64,000 nt of DNA from Streptomyces sp. NBC_01445 (GTDB lineage Bacteria; Actinomycetota; Actinomycetes; Streptomycetales; Streptomycetaceae): the NCBI RefSeq assembly GCF_035918235.1, contig NZ_CP109486.1, forward strand, positions 248,001 to 312,000, written 5' to 3'. Position 1 is the first letter of the stretch, and every line of letters begins with the position of its first letter. Below are positions 44,301-52,800 of the stretch, one piece after another. Below the pieces are notes generated by a model. The model had not been told where the DNA came from and did no database searches. It saw nothing but the letters and a program-made list of their open reading frames with translations. The position numbers were made by a program, and so were the translations under genes.

Positions 44301-44656
44301 GAAAACCGTGGGTAGGCGTCTTCCGTCCGGAGCAACCTGGAACTTGCAAACTCGGTGGCCTGCTGCGCTGGCATCGGTTGCCTTCGCGCGGTCCGATGAG
44401 GTGAGCCCCGGCGTCTACCAGGTACGCAGCGGACCAGCACCGGACCGGTCAGGCGCGGTTCGAGTCTGAGGAAAGTGGGCAATCCGTGGCCAATCCGGCC
44501 ACAGTCCGCTGAGAGCCGACACCGACGGAAGAGCTTGCCCCCACCGAGAAGTCCCCAGCAATCACCCCGTCTCCCCACATCGGTCAGATGACCGATGTCG
44601 CGCCCCGCGACCAGACCAACTGTCCCCCTTCAACGACACCGAAGGGAGTGAAGTCC

Positions 44657-45391
44657 ATGGGCCTGGACGGCAAAATCGCGGTGGTGACGGGCGCGGCTGG
44701 CGGCATCGGGGCCGCGGCGGCCGACCGGCTGGCAGATCTCGGTGCCGTCGTGGTGCGGGCCGATGTCCAGTACGCGGACGACGCCGGCGGGACGGGTCGA
44801 GTGCGCTTGGACGTCACCGACCCCGCGTCGTGGGATCGGCTGCGTGACATCGTCCGTCAAGAGTTCGGACCGGTCGGCCTACTGGTGAACAACGCGGGCG
44901 TCAGCGCCCGGGCGGACCTGCTCGACACGAGTGACGAGGACTTCACCCGGGTGCTCGCGGTGAACGCGTTCGGCCCGTGGCGAGGTATCAAGACCTTCGC
45001 CGACGACCTGGCCAGGACCCGAGGCGTCATTGTCAACATCGGCTCGATCTACGGGGGCACCACCCCTCCCACCGGGGACGGCACGGTCCCGTCCTCGGTC
45101 GCGTACCAGATGAGCAAGGCCGCCGTGCACCAGCTCACCAAGGTGGCCGCGGTCGAGCTCGCCCCGCGCGGTATCCGCGTGAACGCCCTACTGCCCGGGG
45201 TCTTCCGCACCGCGCTCCTGGACCACCTGCCACCAGAGGCCCTGCGGGCCCGCGTCAACGGCGCCCCGCTGGCGCGGCCGGGCGAGACCGATGAACTGGC
45301 ACACGCCCTCGCGTTCCTCGCCGGACCCGAGTCCTCGTTCGTCACGGGGGTGCTGCTACCCGTGGACGGCGGCTATCTCGCCGCTGCCTGA
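44657..45391 (+). CDS. Short-chain dehydrogenase/reductase
   Basis: A 244-residue classical SDR. It starts at ATG 44657 after AAGGGAG. The cofactor site is VTGAAGGIGAAAADRLADLG, Asp in ADVQYADD suggests NAD, LLVNNAGVSA is complete, and the catalytic Ser, Tyr and Lys appear in NIGSIYGG and AYQMSKAAV. The end VTGVLLPVDGGYLAAA is typical. A transporter gene began 65 bases downstream but is now truncated, so this SDR was probably the first gene of a small catabolic operon. Confidence 0.9.
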   Translation: MGLDGKIAVVTGAAGGIGAAAADRLADLGAVVVRADVQYADDAGGTGRVRLDVTDPASWDRLRDIVRQEFGPVGLLVNNAGVSARADLLDTSDEDFTRVLAVNAFGPWRGIKTFADDLARTRGVIVNIGSIYGGTTPPTGDGTVPSSVAYQMSKAAVHQLTKVAAVELAPRGIRVNALLPGVFRTALLDHLPPEALRARVNGAPLARPGETDELAHALAFLAGPESSFVTGVLLPVDGGYLAAA

Positions 45392-45455
45392 CGACCTGTC
45401 ACCTGCCATGCCCTCCCCTGTATCCCGTCAAGAGCCCCTCGCGAGAAGAGAGACC

Positions 45456-45570
45456 ATGAAGGCATCAACGACCGAGGCACCGGTCACCGACACCGGCCCC
45501 AGAGAGGGCCTCAAGCTGCGGGCGGTCGTCTCCGGAAGCATCGGCAATCTGCTCGAGCAGTACGACAACG
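45456..45570 (+). pseudogene. 5' stump of an MFS transporter gene
   Basis: ATG 45456 begins a frame reading EGLKLRAVVSGSIGNLLEQY then Asp-Asn. This is the cytoplasmic tail and first helix of MFS metabolite symporters of the same type as the gene at 31491. Homology stops near 45570, and 37 bases later the tRNA-like fragment begins. The rest of the transporter is missing, consistent with an insertion or deletion that used the tRNA end. Confidence 0.6.
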
Positions 45571-45607
45571 TAGCGGACGTTGTGGCACGTGTGTGGCACG
45601 GCCGCGA

Positions 45608-45648
45608 TCACCCCGGCAGGATTCGAACCTGCGACACCCGCTTTTAGG
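45608..45648 (-). tRNA. 3' half of a tRNA, probably tRNA-Arg(CCU), as integration scar
   Basis: On the minus strand this reads from the anticodon CCT through a variable region to a perfect T arm (GCAGG-TTCGAAT-CCTGC, 45616-45632) and a 3' acceptor strand CGGGGTG plus discriminator A. From memory it matches the second half of streptomycete tRNA-Arg(CCU), with one extra A after the anticodon. The 5' half is absent, so it cannot be a working tRNA. Such 3' ends are what integrative elements and phages leave as attachment-site copies. Confidence 0.6.
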
Positions 45649-46411
45649 CGAACCGCACCCCGAGCCCACCATCAACGGCCCAGTCAGCCCCGGTGACATA
45701 GCCTGCCGCGTCCGAAGCGAGGAAGCACACGACTTCTGCGACGTCTTCGGGCCGGCCGAGACGGCCCAGCGGCTGGACCGCGAGCGCCTTTTCCTCGACC
45801 TGCGGGTCGGAGTGCTGCGCGAAGTACTCATCGACGAGGGCAGTGCGGATATATCCAGGGCTGACCGCGTTCACGCGGATCCCGTGCCGGGCAACGTCCA
45901 GGGCCATCGAACGGGTCAGACCGACCAGTCCGGACTTGGCTGCGGCGTACGGATACATGCCAGTGCAGGTCAACTTGGCGTGCAGGGAAGCAATGTTGAC
46001 GATCGCCCCGCGCTGACGGTCCATCATCCCGGGCAGGACGTGCTTGGCGCACAGGAACGCCGCCTTCAGGTCTACGTCGAAAACCTGCTCCCACTCGGCT
46101 TCGGTCATCGAGACGGGGTCACCATAGACATTGCGTCCGGCGTTGTTCACCAGAACATCAACTGGGCCGAGTGTGTCAGCGACCTCACCGGTGGCGGCCG
46201 CCACCGCGGCCGAGTCCGTCACATCGACCTTGACCAACGTCGACCTGTCACGTGCCTGCGCCAGGGTGTCACGCAGCCCGGAGCCGTCGCCCTCGTCGAG
46301 GTCGAACACTGCGACGTGCGCACCCTCGCGCAACGCAGCACGGACGACGGCGTGGCCTATCCCCCGCGCACCACCGGTCACCACCACGACCCGTCCTGTA
46401 AGACTCCCCAT
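45644..46411 (-). CDS. Short-chain dehydrogenase/reductase
   Basis: A 255-residue SDR with VTGGARGIGHAVVRAALREG, Asp in AVFDLDEGDG, LVNNAGRNVYG, catalytic Ser in NIASLHAK and Tyr-Lys in YPYAAAKSG, and the end VTGADWAVDGGLGV. Its TAA stop lies inside the tRNA-derived fragment, so the last codons come from the junction and the protein may have changed its extreme C-terminus. It is divergent from the FadR-type gene at 46518, with an operator-like palindrome in between, and is therefore probably regulated by it. Confidence 0.88.
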   Translation of the reverse strand: MGSLTGRVVVVTGGARGIGHAVVRAALREGAHVAVFDLDEGDGSGLRDTLAQARDRSTLVKVDVTDSAAVAAATGEVADTLGPVDVLVNNAGRNVYGDPVSMTEAEWEQVFDVDLKAAFLCAKHVLPGMMDRQRGAIVNIASLHAKLTCTGMYPYAAAKSGLVGLTRSMALDVARHGIRVNAVSPGYIRTALVDEYFAQHSDPQVEEKALAVQPLGRLGRPEDVAEVVCFLASDAAGYVTGADWAVDGGLGVRFA

Positions 46412-46479
46412 GTCCCGCCCTCTCGCCGTCGGCGCCGTTGATCCAAAAATCTATCGCGTATCGCGTATCCTCCAGAGTT

Positions 46480-46494
46480 AACAGCTAAGCAGTT
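46480..46494. promoter_or_regulatory. Predicted FadR/GntR operator
   Basis: AACAGCTAAGCAGTT is a near-perfect palindrome of the form AAC-n-GCT-n-AGC-n-GTT, 24 bases before the FadR-type start and in the divergent region with the SDR gene. A very similar sequence occurs at 59803 ahead of the glycan operon. FCD-type GntR regulators bind short palindromes of this size. Confidence 0.55.
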
Positions 46495-46517
46495 TAGGTG
46501 CAAGGGGGCAACAACTA

Positions 46518-47219
46518 GTGGTCGTTCGCCGTGGCACGCTCGCCGATCAGGTATCGCAGGAAATTACTGCCCTGATCGAGAACGCCGGTCTGCAGCCCGG
46601 CGACGAGATTCCCCCGGAAGGCGAACTCGCCACCCGCTTCGGCGTCAATCGGCTGGCAGTCCGGGAGGCGATCCGCACGCTCGCCGCCCGCGAAATGGTC
46701 CTCTCCAGCCAGGGCAAGCCGACCCGCGTCCATGTGCCCACTGCCCAGGTCTTCGGGCAGGTCCTTCGCTTCCGGCTACGCCAAGACTCGCTGCGGTTCG
46801 CCGATGTGCTCGATGCCCGGCGCGCGATCGAAGGCGCCCTCGTGCGACGCGCGGCTGAGCGGGTCCGGGCCGGTGGCGCCAGCCTCGACCAGGCCGAGGA
46901 GCTGCTCGACCGAATGCGGGAGACCACTGGCAACAGAGAGCGCTTCGTCGACTTGGACATCGCGTTCCACACCGAACTGGCGGCGCTCGCCAGAAACGGA
47001 ATGCTGACGCTCGCCCTGGACGCCATGACCGGCATTCTGCGCGAGCACCGCCTCGCCAGTTACGCCGGGCACGCCACGCGCGGCGACAGTCACGACTCGA
47101 CCATCGCCGCACACCACGGGATTCTCAAGGCGGTCCGCTCAGGCGACCCGGTGGCCGCGGCCGAGGCAATGGAGTCCCATCTCAGCGAAACAGAGAAAGA
47201 CATCAATGCGGGCAACTGA
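46518..47219 (+). CDS. FadR-type GntR regulator with FCD domain
   Basis: A 233-residue regulator. Residues about 1-75 are the winged helix (DQVSQEITALIENAGLQPGD, then LATRFGVNRLAVREAIRTLA), and about 90-225 form the all-helical FCD ligand domain with metal-binding-type residues in LDIAFHTELAALARN and AAHHGILKAV. GTG 46518 follows a GGGGG tract. It is about 60 percent identical by eye to the regulator at 60411, and both lie at the borders of the GH101 cluster. Ligands of the family are usually sugar acids or organic acids. Confidence 0.9.
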   Translation: MVVRRGTLADQVSQEITALIENAGLQPGDEIPPEGELATRFGVNRLAVREAIRTLAAREMVLSSQGKPTRVHVPTAQVFGQVLRFRLRQDSLRFADVLDARRAIEGALVRRAAERVRAGGASLDQAEELLDRMRETTGNRERFVDLDIAFHTELAALARNGMLTLALDAMTGILREHRLASYAGHATRGDSHDSTIAAHHGILKAVRSGDPVAAAEAMESHLSETEKDINAGN

Positions 47220-47265
47220 ACGCGAATCCCGCATGCGCCACGCGGACGAACTCGACCACCCGTAT

Positions 47266-48361
47266 TCAGTTCCCGCGTTTGACGACCTGCCCGCTATCCC
47301 GCGTTGCGACGGCTCTCACAGGTGCGGTGGCTCCACTCGCCGCCCTGCCCACCGCGCAGCGCCGCCGGCGAAACCAGGCTCCGGGGCCTTCGCACTCCCT
47401 CTGGTGCGACCAGCATCCGAAAGATAGATGGAGAACGCGAGGGTCGACGCCGGTGGCGTAGTCGGGGATGTCCGACAGCCGGACGGGCCGGTCTCCGAAG
47501 GCGGTACCCGTTGTCGTCCAGCCGTCGTAGCCGTCCGACCAGTCCTCCAGCAGCACGTCCTCACGCAATCCGGGCGGCGTGGCGACGCCGAGCTCGGCTG
47601 TGAACTCGACGCCCACCAGGTCCGCCTCGCCGAAGTCGGCCGCCTTCAGCACAACCGGCCGGGTGGTGCGCGCGCCGAGGACGACGGGGTTCTCGGCGTA
47701 GAGGGCGAGCTCGGCGTCCAGGGCGGCGGACGGGTGTTGGTGAACTCGTACTCCAGGACCGCCAGCGAGTGCGAGGAGTCGTCCGCCGACAGCGGGACGT
47801 ACGGGGGAATAGGCGTTCAGCCGGACGGACACGGGTGCGGCCCCGTCCGCAAAGTCGACAGTTCCGACCGGGTAGCGGCTGGTGAAGCGGACGTCGTCGA
47901 AGCCCCGGGAGTCCAAGGTGGCGGGCGGTGCCCTTGGCACGTATCACCGTGGCGACGGTGAACGGGGTGTCCAACTCCATCGAGTGGCTGTAGCGGATGT
48001 CGTTGATGTTGGCCGGCGGGCGACGGTTGTCGACATCCCAGTGCCAAAGGCGGCGTCGCCGGAGAGGTAGACATGGCTGCAGGCGATGCCGCCGATGGGT
48101 AGGCCCCCCTAGCGCCGCTCCCCCGGGGGTGGCGAGCACGGTCGTGGTGCCGCGTTCGCGTAGGGAGACGATCAACTCGGGTTCGAAGTTCTTGTCGGCG
48201 GGGACCACGGTGAGGTCGCGGGGGTTCACGCCGGCCGCCTCGGCGGCGCGGGCGAGCCGGCCGAAGGGCGGCGTGGCCGCGGCGGCGCCAAGTCCCGCGG
48301 AGGCGAGGAAGCCGCGGCGGCCGAAGGAGCTGGGGGCGAGGCCGGGTACGCGCGCGGTCAT
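47266..48361 (-). pseudogene. GH116-like (glucosylceramidase-type) protein gene, broken
   Basis: The 5' frame begins at ATG 48361 with a Tat-type signal (FGRRGFLASAGLGAAAATPP) followed by a mature part that leads into a GGIxCxxVYLxGDGRLWHWD-like motif. The pieces then lie in different frames: RRRRLWHWDVDNRRPPANIN in one, then FTSRYPVGTVDFADGAAPVS and ELALYAENPVVLGA in another. This is the N-terminal domain of GH116 beta-glucosidase-type enzymes. At least three frameshifts and loss of the whole catalytic part show it is not functional. It is the last gene of the glycan operon. Confidence 0.65.
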
Positions 48362-48416
48362 CAGGAGATCCTGAGCGTCGAGGGGCACGGCACGGACGTC
48401 TCAAACGGGGATGGGG

Positions 48417-49772
48417 TCATGGCATCGACGGGATCAGCGGCTTCGGTGTCGAGCGCGTCAGCAGTCGGCGGGCTGTCTCCAGCCCCCATGCGTCGAGGGA
48501 GTTCACGCGGTCGCTGAGCACGCGCACGCCGGAGTACGCCTCGATGTGGCGGGCCCATTTCGCACGCCGCTCGACCTCGGGTCGGAGGATGACGCAGTCC
48601 GGGTCGTTGTGCCAGAACCGGCCGTGCATGAATGCCCGTCCGCGCCCGCTGAGCACGGCTCCGGCCTGCGAGGGCTGGCTGATGTCGCCGTCCTCGGGGG
48701 CGTAGGCGGGGGCGATGTCGCAGCTGATGCGCATGCCCTCGAAAAGTCCGACCGAGGGCAGCAGCGGGGCGCCGCAGCCGAGCAGGGTGGCGTCTTCGCC
48801 GACCGCGTCGCGGATCAGGTCGACGCCCATTGCGTACGCCTCGAGGGCGGTGACGTCCTCGTGGCGGCGGCCCACCCGGGCGCCGGCGAAGAGGAAGTCC
48901 AGTTTGAAGTAGTCGAAGCCGTGTCCCCGCCACGTCTGGAACACCTCGCGGAGATAGGCCGCCGCGCCGGGGTGGGTGACATCGAGCGCGTACAGGTCCT
49001 GTTCCCAGATGTGGCCGGTCCACAGCGGCTCGGAGCCGTCCTCGGTGCGCACCAGCCAGTCGGGGTGATCGCGGTAGACATCGGAGCGGGCGCCGACGAA
49101 CATCGGGGCGATCCACACACCTGCCCGCCGGTCGGAAGCGTGAATCCGGTCGACGAGGCCGCCGAGCGAGCTGAAGCGGTCGGAGAGCTGAAGCCAGTCG
49201 CCGATCTCCTTCTGGAAGGCGTCGTCCACGGCGATCATGTCGATGGGCAGCTCGTGCGCGTCAATGGCGTCGATGTTTTCGTACATGTCGCGCTCGGTGA
49301 GCTTGCTGAAGTACTGGTACCAGGGACACCAACCAGTCGGATAGCTCTCCGCGACTCGCACGCCCAGCGCGGCTGCGTATCGGTCGGCCCAGCGGGCGAG
49401 CGCGGACTCCAGGCCGCCGGGCCCGTCGTCCTGGGTGTGCTCGACCACACCGTCGGCCGTCACCCGGACACCGCGGCCCTCCGCCACGGCCCGGATGGAC
49501 GGGCATTCGACGCGGGCGTCGGGGGCGGCAAAGAGATGGATCGGGCCGCCGTCGCCGGGGTCGACGGCGAGCAGGCCTTCGCCCTGGAATCCGGTGGGCG
49601 GGGCCGGGGTGTCGGCGCGGAACGTCGACATCTCGTACACCCGCAGCGAGGGCCTCGGGGAGGTGGCTGTCGCCGCGTAGACGGTACTGGGGCCGAACGA
49701 CGACCAGCCGTTCTCGAAGACCCGCGCGCGGGCGGGTTCACACTCCACGAAGGCGACGGGGGCGAAGGTCAT
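48417..49772 (-). CDS. GH36-type alpha-galactosidase-like enzyme
   Basis: A 451-residue protein of the GH36 (melibiase) family. Marks are SYPTGWCPWYQYFSKLTERD, IAVDDAFQKEIGDWLQL, AGVWIAPMFVGARSD, nucleophile Asp near residue 291 in FDYFKLDFLFAG, and the acid/base Asp near 352 in ISCDIAPAYAPED. It is shorter than many GH36 enzymes and has only a small N-terminal sandwich. No signal peptide is visible, so it should act in the cytoplasm on imported sugars, removing terminal alpha-galactose or alpha-N-acetylgalactosamine. ATG 49772 follows GAGGAG. It is in line with GH101 and the importer genes. Confidence 0.88.
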   Translation of the reverse strand: MTFAPVAFVECEPARARVFENGWSSFGPSTVYAATATSPRPSLRVYEMSTFRADTPAPPTGFQGEGLLAVDPGDGGPIHLFAAPDARVECPSIRAVAEGRGVRVTADGVVEHTQDDGPGGLESALARWADRYAAALGVRVAESYPTGWCPWYQYFSKLTERDMYENIDAIDAHELPIDMIAVDDAFQKEIGDWLQLSDRFSSLGGLVDRIHASDRRAGVWIAPMFVGARSDVYRDHPDWLVRTEDGSEPLWTGHIWEQDLYALDVTHPGAAAYLREVFQTWRGHGFDYFKLDFLFAGARVGRRHEDVTALEAYAMGVDLIRDAVGEDATLLGCGAPLLPSVGLFEGMRISCDIAPAYAPEDGDISQPSQAGAVLSGRGRAFMHGRFWHNDPDCVILRPEVERRAKWARHIEAYSGVRVLSDRVNSLDAWGLETARRLLTRSTPKPLIPSMP

Positions 49773-49847
49773 GGGGGCTCCTCATAGCTCGGTCGAGGGC
49801 GAGGGGACACTTCGGGTTCCGGGAAGTGCCCCCTCGCCGGCAGGGGG

Positions 49848-52800
49848 TCAGGCGCAGTGGAACTTCGCGTTCGCCCAGTCGCCGTGGTCGTTTCCGTTGC
49901 CGTCGCCGCCGTCGAGGGTGTGCAGCTCGACGGCCTTGGCGCCGGTGAGGTCGACGTCGATCGTCCGGGGCGCCGAGGCGGGGCGGAACACCTCGCTGAT
50001 GAAGACGGACTTGCCGTCCGCCATCACCTCGAACGCCACCGAGCCGCGCGAGAGCTGCGCCCGGTCCAGGCCGATGATCGCCGTCAGCTTGGTGCACTTG
50101 CCGCCGAGGTCGTAGCCGATGACCGCCGCAGAGCCGTCGAACGGGGCGGCGCCCAGGCCCTTGTCGTACACCGTGTCGGTACTGCCGAGGGTGAGGGCGT
50201 TGCCGTCTCCCGCGAGGTTCTCGCCGAGGGCGTGATCGCGTTCGACAGGGCCCCAGCCATTGGTCATCTTCGTCCAGGCCATGTCGCTGGCGTAGGTGTC
50301 CGCAGTGGGGGCGCCGGTGACCAGCGGCTTGGTGGTGAGGGCGAAGATGTGCAGCGCCGGGTCGTTCGGCAGGGTCACCGACTCGACCGTCTTGTCCTCG
50401 TCGAGCGGGACGGTGTTGTAGAAGACCCGGTAGTGCCCGCTCGGGTCGGTCGGTCCTGAGGGGGTGTTGCTGCCAAGGCTGTCGGCAACGATCTGGCCGC
50501 CGTATCGGCCGGCCTTGTCGCCGTGCCAGCTGGGCAGCCCGAGCTCGGCGTTGCTGGAGGTGCCGTCGGTGTAGGAGACGGTCACGTTGTCGGTGCGGTC
50601 CAAGGCGGAGGCGGCGCCGAGGACGGCGAGTCTGCCGCTGCCCGTGAGTGCGATGTTCTGGCCCTGTGCGGCCACGTTGTCCGGCTTGCCCGGGGCCACG
50701 TCGGGCCAGGTGAAGGTGGTGCCGTCATGCCGCACCGGCTGGCCGGGACGCAGGTCGGCGGCGGCCAGCGCGGACGCGGAGAAGCTGTTGCCGTCCGAGT
50801 CGAAGGCACCGTGCTTGGCGGTGGCCTCGTCGGTGATCGCGACGTTGTTGTAGGCGTCGGGCAGCGAGTCGTAGCCGATGTGCATCTCGGCCGCGGCACT
50901 GGTGCCGGTGTGGCGGCCGTTCCAGGTGTATGCGGCGTGGACCGCCAGGACGTTGCCGGTTGACGCGGTGTCCTTGGGCACCGTCACGTCGTAGTGGACA
51001 GTGGCAGCGGCGCCCGGTGCCACGGACTTGAGGTCCGCCGGATCGGTGGCCTTGGCACCCCAGCCATCGGGGGCGTTCACAGTGAGCGCCGCGTCGCTGA
51101 TCGGCGCACCAGTGGTGTTGGTGAACTTCACCGCGACAGAAGACGTGGCGTCCTTGGGGATCCGGGTGGGGCTCACGTCGAGCGTCGCCACCGGCTTGCC
51201 GAGTTCGGCGGCCGGGGCTGGGCCCAGATCGTCGACGGCCAGGTTGTCGAGCGTCGCCGCGCCCAGCCCGTCGGAGGTCTGCGTCAGGGCCAGGTACGTG
51301 CTGTCGTCACCGGACACGAACGTCTCGTCAATCGAGGCGTGCGGGGCTGAGGGCTGCGGCGGCAGGCTGTCCGTCCAGCCGTCGGGCTTGGGGCCGTCGG
51401 CCGGGGCGGAGCCCAGACCGCGGTCGGTGGTCTGCGCCAGCGGGGTGGCAAGGACCGGCTTGGACTGGCCGTCGGCCTTCACCTCGAAGCGGTACAGGCC
51501 GCTGGTGTCGTTCTGGTAGTCCAGCCGAACCCGGTAGGCGTGACCGGACTTGAACGCGATGCTGCCGGGCCAGGTGCGGAACTGCAGGCCCTCGCCGTTG
51601 ACGGTGGTCTCCAGCGAGTGCCTCCCGCTGATGGTGTCGCGGGTGTAGCCCTCGTGCCGCGTCGAGATGATCTCGCTGGGCTCGGAGAACTTGCCGATGA
51701 GGAAGGGGCCGAAGCTGCCGCCGGAGGGGTGCTCGAAGTCCTCGGTGTAGTAGTGGCCGTCGGCGTTGTGCGTAGCGTCGTCGTTCAGCTGCACGCGAGC
51801 GTCGGTGAACTCCACGGTGTCGGCGTCCGAAGACGCGGCGCCGGCCAGCGCCAGGACCGCCGAGTGCTCGCCCTTGGGGACCTTGAACAGCACGCTGAGC
51901 TGCTGGAAGCGCTGTCCGGCGAGGCGATTGTCGGCATCGTTCATCTCCGGGGTCGGCGCGTCGATCGACGTGGTGGCGGACTTTGTTCCGGCGCGCACGG
52001 AGATCGTCGCCTTGCGGTCGCCGGTCACTTTGACGTACGCGGACGCCTTGTAGGTGTGGCCGGGCTCCAGGCCGTGCAACTCCTGGGTGACACGGCCGTC
52101 CTTGACCCCGGAGATCCGGAGGTTCTGCAGCCCGTTGGAGTCGGTGACGACATTGATGCCGGACACGTCACCGGAGCTGGATTCGCGGTGCCACTTGGTG
52201 AAGCCACCGGTATAGAACTGCCCGTCGGCGGCGATGGTGCCGTGGCCGAAGCCGACCGTCTTGGCGGTGTCCTTGGGCGTGGGCGGCACTCCGGTGTTGC
52301 TGCCGTCAGCCTGGGAGCCGGACTCGACCGGCACGTCGACGTCGCCGTTCGGGTACACGACGTACGGGGCGTCGGCGGCGAGATCCAGGGTGACCTTGTG
52401 GTCGGTCACCGGCAGGACGCCGGCCTTCTCCTTGCCCTGGTCGGTCAGCTTGTAGAGGGTGACGTCGTGGACGCCGTTCCACGCCTTGGGCAGCGTCCAG
52501 GTGCGCTTGGCGCCGTCGTCGCTCCAGGCGTAGATCTTCTGCTGGCCCTCGGCGGACCAGGGCAGGAAGAGGTCCTTGCCGTCGCGTACGAGCCGGTCGT
52601 CGCGGTAGATGCGCGGCGTGCCGTCCTCAAGGGTCGCCTTCACCTTGTCGGTGAAGTCGATCCGCTTGTCGCTCCAGTGCGTGATCTCGAAATTCTGCAG
52701 GTACTTCGCGGGGAGGTTGTTGGTGAAGACCTCCGCGACCTCTTTGTCGAGGGAGTGGTCGGAGTGCCAGCCCAGAAAGCCCGCCTTGTTCTGCACCCCG

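Noticed and set aside
45608..45648. A functional tRNA gene
   Set aside because: Only the 3' half exists; the sequence on the 5' side of the anticodon is SDR coding sequence and does not form the D and acceptor arms.
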